Shown here in pieces: positions 1 to 5,279 of a DNA stretch of 8,671 nt. The notes under the pieces are model-generated. The model was not told where the DNA came from. It saw only the letters and a list, made by a program, of their open reading frames with translations, and did no database searches. Within the stretch, counting starts at the first letter, position 1, and each line of letters starts with the position of its first letter. This DNA is from an uncultured Bacilli bacterium. GTDB taxonomy: Bacteria > Bacillota_I > Bacilli_A > RF39 > UBA660. A program made the translations under genes and the position numbers. The stretch is taken from positions 1 through 8,671 of the forward strand of contig CALVYO010000051.1 of the NCBI GenBank assembly GCA_944372275.1, in the 5' to 3' direction.

Positions 1-170
1 TTTCTATAATTATGATTATCTACTTTTGTTAGTCCACCTGCATTTTGTATTGCATTATTACTTTTAGATGTTGTTCCACTTACATTTGATTTTGCACTTG
101 CTTTACTACTATTCTTCTTATTTTTATCACTACCTAAATGAAATGAATATGCTAATTCTATAATAATCAC
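1..170 (-). CDS. Probable MobV/Pre-type relaxase, N-terminal fragment (runs off left edge)
   Basis: An open frame of 56 codons continues past the left edge without a stop. It begins VIIIELAYSFHLGSDKNKK, then has a Ser/Asn/Lys-rich linker, then GGLTKVDNHNYR. The HNYR (His53, Arg56) fits motif I (HxxR) of MobV/Pre relaxases, where in MobM of pMV158 the His is the nucleophile that nicks oriT. The family assignment rests on this motif and context only, because motifs II and III lie outside the window. Context supports it: a site-specific recombinase lies upstream and a repeat-rich, oriT-like segment lies just before the gene. The start is odd. A good Shine-Dalgarno AAAGGAG ends 1 nt before the only canonical start, GTG at 170. 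At normal spacing (7 nt) the codon is ATT at 164. An ATT start or a damaged start codon is possible. Confidence 0.45.
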   Translation of the reverse strand, partial: MIIIELAYSFHLGSDKNKKNSSKASAKSNVSGTTSKSNNAIQNAGGLTKVDNHNYR

Positions 171-224
171 GCTCCTTTATTTTTTTATACTTTGGTTAGT
201 AGTTAAAACTTGGTTTTTGAGAGT

Positions 225-246
225 ATATTTTGTTATGACAAAATAT
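225..246. repeat. Perfect 9-bp inverted repeat, 4-nt loop
   Basis: ATATTTTGT and ACAAAATAT are exact reverse complements separated by TATG. The hairpin lies 47 nt before the Shine-Dalgarno of the mob-like gene. There is no T-tract long enough to make a convincing terminator on either strand. A relaxosome-binding, oriT or operator role is inferred from position. Confidence 0.75.
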
Positions 247-254
247 TTAACCCC

Positions 255-307
255 CTAGGTATTTTGACGCAAGCATCAAAATAACCTCGTGGGCTAGGAG
301 TACCTAG
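255..307. repeat. Nested inverted repeats with three CTAGG motifs (oriT-like core candidate)
   Basis: The outer arms CTAGGTA (255-261) and TACCTAG (301-307) are exact reverse complements. They enclose an inner hairpin, TATTTTGA (260-267) with TCAAAATA (276-283), whose pairing can extend outward to GGT/ACC with one bulged base and inward to GC/GC. CTAGG occurs three times: in the palindrome CCTAGG at 254-259, at 294-298, and as its complement at 303-307. This is the most GC-rich part of the spacer. The arrangement allows alternative hairpins, as seen at several conjugative origins. Function is inferred. Confidence 0.6.
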
Positions 308-328
308 AACCCTTTACTTTATTCCATA

Positions 329-355
329 TTGTTTTAAAACTTCGTAATAAAACAA
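329..355. repeat. 8-bp inverted repeat
   Basis: TTGTTTTA (329-336) and TAAAACAA (348-355) are exact reverse complements with an 11-nt spacer. It lies in the spacer between the recombinase and the mob-like gene. It has no terminator-like T-run, and I assign no function. Confidence 0.6.
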
Positions 356-382
356 AATTACATAAAGCATTGATGAAAATAT

Positions 383-420
383 TTTATATTCATAAAACAT
401 TTTCTTTTGTATAAAATGTT
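383..420. repeat. Two adjacent hairpins, one resembling the pMV158 oriT stem
   Basis: On the minus strand TTTTAT-GAAT-ATAAAA forms a 6-bp hairpin (383-398). It has the same GAAT loop and similar arms to the ACTTTAT-GAAT-ATAAAGT stem that I recall from the pMV158 oriT. It overlaps a second hairpin, AACATTTT (396-403) with AAAATGTT (413-420). The pMV158 nick motif (TAGTGTG/T) is not seen next to it, so the resemblance is only suggestive in such AT-rich DNA. Confidence 0.4.
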
Positions 421-435
421 ATCACCACTTACAAA

Positions 436-452
436 AATACTTCGTATTTTCA
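436..452 (-). terminator. Weak hairpin 3' of the recombinase, possible terminator
   Basis: AAAATAC and GTATTTT pair perfectly around GAA on the minus strand, about 25 nt after the recombinase stop codon. On that strand the hairpin ends in a run of T bases (GTATTTTTG). The stem has only two G-C pairs, so termination would be weak and read-through into the mob-like gene is plausible. Confidence 0.35.
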
Positions 453-476
453 TAACGTGCCACACATTTTATTATT

Positions 477-2435
477 CTATGAAGAAACTACTTCGTCAGT
501 TTCTTCTTCATCATCTTCCTCATACATTTCTTCTAATCCCATTACATTTGCAGGTTTAACTAAAGTAGCTTTTACTTCTATTGTAAGTATTCCATCAGTT
601 TTATCTGGAATATATTTGAATACTGCTTCTTCATCTTCTAAAAGTGTTCCATCATCTTTTTTAATATATAAAATTCCTAAGTCATATTCTTTTAATTTTC
701 TATCTGGATCTGTATTACGATAATCTTCCATTGGGAATACTCTTACAATATCAATATTTCCATAATCAAAATTAAAGTGGAATATTTTATCTTCTACATT
801 ATAAGTTGCCTCATAGAAGCCTACATCATAGAATTCTCTTAATCTTAAAATGTGTTGCCATACTTCTTCAACATCACGATATTCACTATATCTTAATGTT
901 CCTACCATATTTCCAAATAAAGCATAGTCAGTTCTATCAATATAACCTTTATCATAAAGTTCATTACAAGGATTTGCTATACTTTCTCTAAACTTAACGT
1001 ATTCAACTTCACACTTATTACTACTTGATTCAGTTAAAGTTATTTCATCAACATAACTCATTATTAAGTTTGATTTTTCTTCTCTTGTAAAATCTTTCCA
1101 ACGTTTATTGTGTTCTTTATATTTTTGTGGATATTTGATAGAGTTGATAAAATCTATATCTCGTTTAATTAAAATATCTTCAGGTGTAAATTTTAATTCA
1201 TCACATATTTCAGTTTCGCTTAATTTAGTTTCTAATTCTTCAAGGGTATTTTCAACTTTCTTTCGTTCTAAATCATATTCTTCAAGAGTAAATACTTCAT
1301 TAATATATGCCTCTCTAATTCTTTTAAATTTATCTTTTTGTTTCTTAATTTCTTCTTCAATATCTTCTTTGGGATTTTCAACTTTTTGTTTAATCATTGG
1401 TAGAAAGAATTGATTAACAACACTATCATAATCTACAATATCATCAATAAATTCACTTATAAAAGTTTCTATAATATTTTCTTTAATAGTTAATTTACAA
1501 TCGTTACAATAGTAATAAAAGTATGAATTACCATTTTTCTTTGTAGTTGCTTTACCACCTAAGATTCTAGAGCATTTAGGACATTTAAGTTTTTGTAAGA
1601 ATAAATAGTTAAGAGTTCTTTGATAACTTCTAGAATTCTTTTTCTTTTGCACTTGGCATTCTTCCCATAATTCTTTACTTATTATTGGCTCAACTACATC
1701 ACTATAATAGGTAGGGTGTTTTGTTCTTTTACCATGAACGAAATCGCCTTTATATATTTCATTTTCTAATATTCCAACAATAGTGGAGTCTCGCCAATTA
1801 GTTTTTCCTAATACTTTTTCTTCATTTAAGATATTACTTATCTTTTTATAAGATAAACCATTGTGATACATTTCAAATATTCTAATAACTATATCTTTAG
1901 TAGCAATATCAGGTATTAGTTTTTTATCATCTCTTTTATAACCTAAAGGTGCTTGATGTGGTATATGACCAACTTTAATAGCTCCTGCTAAACCTATTTT
2001 AGTTCTTTCACTTGTTCTTTCTATTTCTTGTTGTGAAACACTTGTTAATATTCTTGAAATCATTTTACCATTTGCATTAGTAGTATTTATATCATCATTA
2101 GCACAATCTAAAAATGCCTCATTTTCTTCAAGAAAAGTTAATATCTTTTCCCAATCTGCAACTGAACGAGTAAGTCTATCTAATTTTAAAACAACAATAG
2201 TATTACATTTCTTATCTTTTATATCTTGTAATAATTCATCAAATGCAGGACGTTTATTGCCTGTTTTAGCACTTATTCCTGCGTCCTCATATACTTTATA
2301 TACTTCATAACCTTTAAACTCACACATAGCCCTTAAACACTTTTCTTGCTCCGGTAAACTAAAACCCTCACGTGCTTGGTCTTCAGTAGACACACGAATA
2401 TAAAGACCTGCTATTTTTTTAATATTATCATACAT
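477..2435 (-). CDS. Large serine recombinase with acidic C-terminal extension
   Basis: A 652-residue site-specific recombinase that would cut and rejoin DNA through a 5'-phosphoserine link, presumably to excise and integrate the element carrying it. Residues 9-150 are the resolvase catalytic domain: YIRVSTEDQ with nucleophile Ser16, LDRLTR (Arg87, Arg90), and EIERTSERTKIGL near 137-149. Residues about 155-260 are the recombinase domain. A zinc ribbon has CPKC at 285-288 and CNDC at 310-313, and a charged coiled coil spans about 355-410. The usual C-terminal segment ends near residue 490-505. A further ~150 residues end in a strongly acidic tail (EEDDEEETDE). TnpX of Tn4451 is also long (about 700), so length alone is not an anomaly. 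Start: AAGGAG directly abuts ATG 2444, while ATG 2435 sits 9 nt downstream of it, so 2435 is chosen. A leader ORF and terminator hairpin lie directly upstream. Confidence 0.93.
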   Translation of the reverse strand: MYDNIKKIAGLYIRVSTEDQAREGFSLPEQEKCLRAMCEFKGYEVYKVYEDAGISAKTGNKRPAFDELLQDIKDKKCNTIVVLKLDRLTRSVADWEKILTFLEENEAFLDCANDDINTTNANGKMISRILTSVSQQEIERTSERTKIGLAGAIKVGHIPHQAPLGYKRDDKKLIPDIATKDIVIRIFEMYHNGLSYKKISNILNEEKVLGKTNWRDSTIVGILENEIYKGDFVHGKRTKHPTYYSDVVEPIISKELWEECQVQKKKNSRSYQRTLNYLFLQKLKCPKCSRILGGKATTKKNGNSYFYYYCNDCKLTIKENIIETFISEFIDDIVDYDSVVNQFFLPMIKQKVENPKEDIEEEIKKQKDKFKRIREAYINEVFTLEEYDLERKKVENTLEELETKLSETEICDELKFTPEDILIKRDIDFINSIKYPQKYKEHNKRWKDFTREEKSNLIMSYVDEITLTESSSNKCEVEYVKFRESIANPCNELYDKGYIDRTDYALFGNMVGTLRYSEYRDVEEVWQHILRLREFYDVGFYEATYNVEDKIFHFNFDYGNIDIVRVFPMEDYRNTDPDRKLKEYDLGILYIKKDDGTLLEDEEAVFKYIPDKTDGILTIEVKATLVKPANVMGLEEMYEEDDEEETDEVVSS

Positions 2436-2463
2436 TTTTATCATCTCCTTTTTCTAATTTTTC

Positions 2464-2515
2464 AAAAAAAGAGGAGTCAAAACTACTAGCACCAAAACTA
2501 ATATTTTGACTCCTC
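2464..2515 (-). terminator. Rho-independent terminator/attenuator in the recombinase leader
   Basis: GAGGAGTCAAAA (2515-2504) pairs perfectly over 12 bp with TTTTGACTCCTC (2482-2471), with a 21-nt loop, and is followed at once by seven T bases on the minus strand. It is the strongest terminator shape in the window and stands about 20 nt before the recombinase ribosome-binding site, so it must be read through for expression. Its 5' arm is the last four codons before the end of the leader ORF, so a ribosome reading that ORF would mask it. Confidence 0.85.
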
Positions 2516-2566
2516 AAATAAGACATTTAATTCATTTGATAATTCGTATATAAATTGTTTAATCAT
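2498..2566 (-). CDS. 22-residue leader peptide overlapping the attenuator
   Basis: A short ORF starting MIKQFIYELSNELNV, 22 residues, with stop TAG. It has an ATG start with a good Shine-Dalgarno (GAGAGG, 7-nt spacing). No hydrophobic segment, cysteine cluster or run of one amino acid is present, so it does not look like an amino-acid-sensing leader or a toxin. The codons GAG GAG TCA AAA are exactly the 5' arm of the terminator hairpin, and the stop codon lies 4 nt beyond it. I infer that a ribosome reaching the stop would block the terminator stem and let transcription enter the recombinase gene, in the manner of leader-peptide attenuation (the orf12 leader upstream of tet(M) in Tn916 is a known parallel). 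Peptide function itself is unknown. Confidence 0.65.
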   Translation of the reverse strand: MIKQFIYELSNELNVLFEESKY

Positions 2567-2624
2567 AGAAGTACCTCTCTTTCCCCTAAATAAAGACGAT
2601 ACTGCTTGTCATTTATTGACGAAT

Positions 2625-2653
2625 ATAATACATCATTTTATTTGATTTGTCTA
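2625..2653 (-). promoter_or_regulatory. Sigma-A-type promoter for leader ORF and recombinase
   Basis: -35 TAGACA (2653-2648), a 17-bp spacer and -10 TATTAT (2630-2625), each 5 of 6 to consensus. The predicted start is near 2618, giving a leader of about 50 nt before the 22-codon ORF. A short dyad, GTCA-TTTAT-TGAC (2608-2620), covers the predicted start site and could be an operator. Confidence 0.65.
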
Positions 2654-2657
2654 GTAT

Positions 2658-2678
2658 TTAAGGGCTAAATACCCTTAA
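2658..2678. repeat. Hairpin TTAAGGG/CCCTTAA at the 3' end of the 91-residue ORF
   Basis: A perfect 7-bp inverted repeat with a 7-nt loop overlaps the stop codon of the neighbouring ORF and ends 5 bp before the -35 box of the recombinase promoter. No T-tract follows on the minus strand, so it is at best a weak terminator. It lies where the edge of the mobile element would be expected. Confidence 0.5.
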
Positions 2679-2950
2679 TTTTGGCTTTTAATGTAGTTTT
2701 CAAGTTCGTTTATCTTAATTTTTTTACTTAAATTATTGATATAGATTTCATTAGAGTAGTTAAAAGCAAGAAATACATTATTATTGATTATTATTTTATG
2801 TGGCTCAATATAACTTAAATTAGTTTTATCTACTTTTCTAATACTACCATTTATAATAGTTGGAGTAGTATTACAAAAATCACATATAATTTCTAATCTC
2901 TTTCTTAACGATTCTTCTACATCAATTTCTTTCTTGATAATATTTATCAT
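2675..2950 (-). CDS. Hypothetical protein, 91 residues
   Basis: I do not recognise this protein. It begins MINIIKKEIDVEESLRKRLE, with a short amphipathic N-terminal helix, then a CDFC pair, then alternating hydrophobic and polar stretches that suggest a small beta-rich fold, and a Lys/Asn-rich C-terminus. No signal peptide or membrane span is visible. Start choice: TTG (2959) and GTG (2956) are in frame but abut the Shine-Dalgarno, whereas ATG 2950 has AGAAAGG 9 nt upstream. It sits alone between the tRNA-Thr terminator and the recombinase promoter. Without a nearby promoter of its own, it may depend on read-through. It could be a chromosomal gene at the insertion site, possibly altered at its 3' end, or accessory DNA. 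Confidence 0.6.
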   Translation of the reverse strand: MINIIKKEIDVEESLRKRLEIICDFCNTTPTIINGSIRKVDKTNLSYIEPHKIIINNNVFLAFNYSNEIYINNLSKKIKINELENYIKSQN

Positions 2951-2983
2951 AGACACCAACCTTTCTTATGATTTTTTTCTAAA

Positions 2984-3012
2984 CGAAAAAAATCAATCAT
3001 TTCGATTGATTT
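2984..3012 (-). terminator. Rho-independent terminator downstream of tRNA-Thr
   Basis: On the minus strand AAATCAATC pairs with GATTGATTT over 9 bp around a GAAAT loop and runs into a tract of seven T bases, then CG. It follows the tRNA by about 40 nt and ends that transcription unit. Confidence 0.8.
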
Positions 3013-3027
3013 CTATATATCAAAGTC

Positions 3028-3048
3028 CGAATAGTTCGAACAGATTCG
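3028..3048. repeat. Dyad centred on GTTCGAAC, just 3' of the tRNA
   Basis: The 8-bp palindrome GTTCGAAC (3034-3041) is flanked by CGAAT on the left and ATTCG on the right with 1- and 2-nt gaps. It starts 5 nt beyond the CCA end of tRNA-Thr and is richer in GC than its surroundings. It could fold in the tRNA trailer and guide 3' processing, or be a protein-binding or integration site. No direct evidence favours either. Confidence 0.45.
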
Positions 3049-3052
3049 TCAA

Positions 3053-3126
3053 TGGTGCCGAAAGACAGAATTGAACTGTCCGCTGATCCTTACCAAGGAC
3101 CTGTTTTACCACTAAACTATATCGGC
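3053..3126 (-). tRNA. tRNA-Thr (anticodon GGU)
   Basis: A 74-nt cloverleaf with encoded CCA reads ACC/ACU threonine codons. Acceptor GCCGATA pairs with TTTCGGC (one U-U mismatch at 6:67). The D arm is GTTT-AGTGGTA-AAAC, the anticodon arm GGTCC-TTGGTAA-GGATC, the variable loop AGCG, and the T arm GACAG-TTCAATT-CTGTC. The discriminator is A, followed by CCA. U8 and A9 and the GG of the D loop are present. The gene starts 9 nt after the stop codon of the Wzy-like gene, has its own promoter overlapping that gene, and is followed by a terminator. Confidence 0.95.
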
Positions 3127-3134
3127 ATAATGAA

Positions 3135-3163
3135 ATTATATCACAATTTCATTATCTTTTGAA
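3135..3163 (-). promoter_or_regulatory. Extended -10 promoter of tRNA-Thr, inside the 3' end of the upstream gene
   Basis: -35 TTCAAA (3163-3158, 4 of 6), a 17-bp spacer, and TGA-TATAAT, a perfect extended -10 (3143-3135). Only 8 nt separate the -10 from mature tRNA position 1, so the transcript would start almost at the mature 5' end. The TAA stop of the Wzy-like gene lies within the TATAAT. An exact 11-bp inverted repeat (ATAATGAAATT 3127-3137 and AATTTCATTAT 3145-3155) overlaps the -10 and could be an operator or just a hairpin at the end of the upstream mRNA. Confidence 0.65.
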
Positions 3164-4383
3164 TATAATAAACCTAATATTATAAAAAAGTATGGCGCTA
3201 CATCAATTACACTAATATTGCCAAATGCTTGAATTGAATATCCAATAAAAGCAATAAATATAGCAATATAAAAATTATCTTTAAATTTAAATCCTTTAAT
3301 AAAAATAATTAAGCATAGTAGACAATAAGTAATTAAAGCAAATACTCCATTGGTTATTAACATTTGATAATATATATTATGGGCTTTATCATAAATTAAT
3401 CCTTTATCTTGCGGATAAACTACTCTTAAATTATCTAATCCACAACCAAACAAATAATATTTTTTAGCAATAGGAATTAAATTTTTCCACAATCTTATTC
3501 TACTACTACCATAATTATATTCTTCATTTTTAGAAACAATACTATTAACTGTATCCGTAATTTCATATTTAATATTATATCTACGATTATTTTCTTTAAT
3601 TGTTTCATATCTTAAATTTAAAAAATAATCATTTATAACAAATAAAACTACAAATATAATGACAATTTTTAATAAATTAATTTTGCTAATACCTTTAAAA
3701 AATAAAACAAATAAAAATCCTAAAACAAAACCAATAAATGGTGCGGTTGAACTAGCTAAATATAACCCTAAAGCATAAATAATCGATAAAATTAGATATA
3801 TATTTTTTTTATTTAGTATGTATAATGTGCTACTAATTAATACAAGTAGTACCATATAACTGCCAAAGAAATTAGGATTACCACATAATCCCATCGCCAT
3901 ATATGATTTAGAAAAGTGTTTAATAAAATTAAAATCAGTATATACTTGTAAAAATGCATAAACAACTTGAATTATACCTAATATAAAGAACAAATTAATT
4001 ATTTTTTGTTTATATTTTTTATTGCTAATATTTTTAACATTCAAAAATACAAAATAATAATTTAATATCGTTAACAACCCTTCATTACGATTAGTTTCAC
4101 CAAATATTGATATATTTATATCTTGGGCAAAAACAGTTGAAATTAAGGCTAATATAATTAAAATATAAGTAATTATATCGACATAAGTTATTTTTTTATA
4201 ATTTAGTACATATAAAATAATAAAAATAGGAAGACTTAACCATAAAACATAAACATGATTAAAATCATAAGAATTAGATATAACACCATTTAAAAATAAA
4301 ATATATGAAACAAATTTAAATAATGGTATACATATCATAAATAGCATAACAAAACGATATATCATCTTATCTAATAACTTCAT
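3136..4383 (-). CDS. O-antigen ligase/polymerase-like membrane protein (Wzy/WaaL family)
   Basis: A polytopic membrane protein of about ten spans that is predicted to join or polymerise lipid-linked glycans at the outer face of the membrane. Numbered from the upstream ATG at 4395 (419 residues), it has FGETNRNEGLLT near 98-109, GNPNFFGSY at 172-180 (the GNPN motif common in this family), an extracytoplasmic loop about 257-337, then SSRIRLWKN (Arg299, Arg301) and DKAHNIYYQMLITNG (His339), the typical Wzy_C region. Start: ATG 4395 has no Shine-Dalgarno, while ATG 4383 has a modest GGTG six nt upstream and gives 415 residues, so it is preferred. No glycosyltransferases are nearby, so the glycan substrate is unknown. 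It is among the most AT-rich genes here. It has its own candidate promoter. Confidence 0.85.
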   Translation of the reverse strand: MKLLDKMIYRFVMLFMICIPLFKFVSYILFLNGVISNSYDFNHVYVLWLSLPIFIILYVLNYKKITYVDIITYILIILALISTVFAQDINISIFGETNRNEGLLTILNYYFVFLNVKNISNKKYKQKIINLFFILGIIQVVYAFLQVYTDFNFIKHFSKSYMAMGLCGNPNFFGSYMVLLVLISSTLYILNKKNIYLILSIIYALGLYLASSTAPFIGFVLGFLFVLFFKGISKINLLKIVIIFVVLFVINDYFLNLRYETIKENNRRYNIKYEITDTVNSIVSKNEEYNYGSSRIRLWKNLIPIAKKYYLFGCGLDNLRVVYPQDKGLIYDKAHNIYYQMLITNGVFALITYCLLCLIIFIKGFKFKDNFYIAIFIAFIGYSIQAFGNISVIDVAPYFFIILGLLYSKDNEIVI

Positions 4384-4399
4384 CTTAAACACCATATTA

Positions 4400-4428
4400 A
4401 TTATATAATAAAAAAATTATCGAAGCAA
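4400..4428 (-). promoter_or_regulatory. Candidate promoter of the Wzy-like gene
   Basis: A perfect -10 TATAAT (4405-4400) stands 17 bp from a poor -35 TTGCTT (4428-4423, 3 of 6), which overlaps the 3' arm of the operon terminator. The predicted start falls within the first possible start codon, ATG 4395. The mRNA would therefore have a leader of about 10 nt before ATG 4383, or be leaderless. In DNA this AT-rich a TATAAT alone is weak evidence, but the terminator just upstream implies that a promoter is needed. Confidence 0.4.
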
Positions 4429-4444
4429 TATTATAATCGACAAT
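4411..4444 (-). terminator. Bidirectional terminator closing the rimM-trmD-sms-CDF operon
   Basis: On the minus strand ATTGTCGA (4444-4437) pairs over 8 positions, one G-U, with TCGATAAT (4423-4416) across a 13-nt loop that contains the stop codon of the transporter gene. A run of A precedes the stem and a run of T follows it, so it extends the stem and can work in both directions. Confidence 0.65.
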
Positions 4445-5279
4445 TTTTTTCTAAACATTTTTCTTCTTCTTTTTCAAACTCGATAGTTGAATGGGAAATA
4501 TTAAATTTTAATAATTCTTTTTTAATAAATTTTTTTATTTTTTCTGGATTATTACTTACAACATGTAAAGTAGCATAATTGTTATAACCATCGATACTCC
4601 ATACATGAATATGATGAATTTCAATAATATCTGTATTATTTTCTAAATGTTTTTTTATTTTATCAATATCGATATTTTTAGGTACTTTAATTAGGAATAA
4701 ATCGATTACTTTAGATAAATTATGTAAAGCATGAAACAAAATATAAATAGATATAAATATACTCATTAATGAATCAATATAAACAATATCAAATAATTTT
4801 ATTAATAATGATCCTATTAAAACAACAATCCAACCAAAAACATCTTCTAACATATGTAAATTAACTGACTTTTGATTTAATGAATCCCCTTCTTTAGTCA
4901 TATAAGCTGCTAATAAGTTAAATATAATTCCAATGATAGATAAAATAAGCATACCATCATAATTTATTGTTACTGGATTAAATAATCTAATTAAAGCATT
5001 TATAATAACAAAAATAGAACCTGTTATTAAAATAACAGTAGTAATTAAAGCGCCTAATATAGAATATCTAATATAACCATAAGTATATATATTATCTGGC
5101 TCTTTCTTACTTTTTTTCTCTAAAAAATATGATATACCGATACTTAAAGCATCGACGAAATCGTGAATTGCATCGGACAATATTGCAATACTATTAGTGA
5201 ATAATCCACCGAATAATTCAATAATCGAAAAACTTATATTTAAAAAAAATGCAACAAAAATATTTTTATCTGTTTTCAT
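4431..5279 (-). CDS. Cation diffusion facilitator (Zn2+-type efflux transporter)
   Basis: A 282-residue CDF family antiporter, expected to move Zn2+ or a similar divalent metal out of the cytoplasm in exchange for protons. About six membrane spans fill residues 8-190. The transport-site motifs are complete: SDAIHDFVD (His39, Asp43) in span 2 and HMLED (His142, Asp146) in span 5, the 2-His/2-Asp pattern typical of zinc-preferring members such as CzcD and ZitB. The cytoplasmic dimerisation domain (about 195-270) has IHHIHVWSIDG and ISHSTIEFE, with metal-ligand histidines, and the tail carries two cysteines (CLEKNC). The start ATG overlaps the stop of the SmsB gene (ATGA), implying translational coupling to the Fe-S genes. 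A Fe2+ or Mn2+ substrate cannot be excluded. Confidence 0.92.
   Translation of the reverse strand: MKTDKNIFVAFFLNISFSIIELFGGLFTNSIAILSDAIHDFVDALSIGISYFLEKKSKKEPDNIYTYGYIRYSILGALITTVILITGSIFVIINALIRLFNPVTINYDGMLILSIIGIIFNLLAAYMTKEGDSLNQKSVNLHMLEDVFGWIVVLIGSLLIKLFDIVYIDSLMSIFISIYILFHALHNLSKVIDLFLIKVPKNIDIDKIKKHLENNTDIIEIHHIHVWSIDGYNNYATLHVVSNNPEKIKKFIKKELLKFNISHSTIEFEKEEEKCLEKNCRL

Larger units (their letters stand above)
171..476. other. Repeat-rich non-coding segment between recombinase and mob gene; candidate oriT region
   Basis: About 300 nt with no credible gene. It holds at least six inverted repeats, listed separately or here: 225-246 (9-bp arms, 4-nt loop), 255-261/301-307 (CTAGGTA/TACCTAG) enclosing 260-267/276-283 (8-bp arms), 329-336/348-355 (8-bp arms), 383-388/393-398 (TTTTAT, loop, ATAAAA), 396-403/413-420 (8-bp arms) and 436-442/446-452 (AAAATAC TTC GTATTTT). 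MobV relaxases normally act on an oriT just upstream of their own gene, and this is that position. The segment must also contain the mob promoter and the end of the recombinase transcript. I could not pick a convincing -35/-10 pair or a nick site. The oriT role is inferred from position and repeat density. Confidence 0.45.

Noticed and set aside
225..452. CRISPR array in the repeat-rich spacer
   Set aside because: The repeats are inverted pairs of differing sequence, not a regularly spaced direct repeat.
457..723. Plus-strand ORF of 88 codons rich in serine
   Set aside because: It is the antisense shadow of the acidic C-terminus of the recombinase (GAA/GAT codons read as TTC/ATC on the other strand). 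It has no ribosome-binding site and no recognisable domain.
806..1413. Two further plus-strand ORFs within the recombinase gene
   Set aside because: Both lie opposite a well-conserved recombinase coding frame, lack Shine-Dalgarno sites and give no plausible protein.
2445..2620. T-box or metabolite riboswitch in the recombinase leader
   Set aside because: The leader is only about 170 nt. It has no T-box motif or other recognisable aptamer core, and the ORF-terminator overlap explains its structure better.
3053..3126. tRNA-Thr as the attachment site of the mobile element
   Set aside because: Serine recombinases of this type do not normally use tRNA genes, no duplicate of the tRNA 3' end is seen near the recombinase, and a terminator plus the orphan ORF lie in between.
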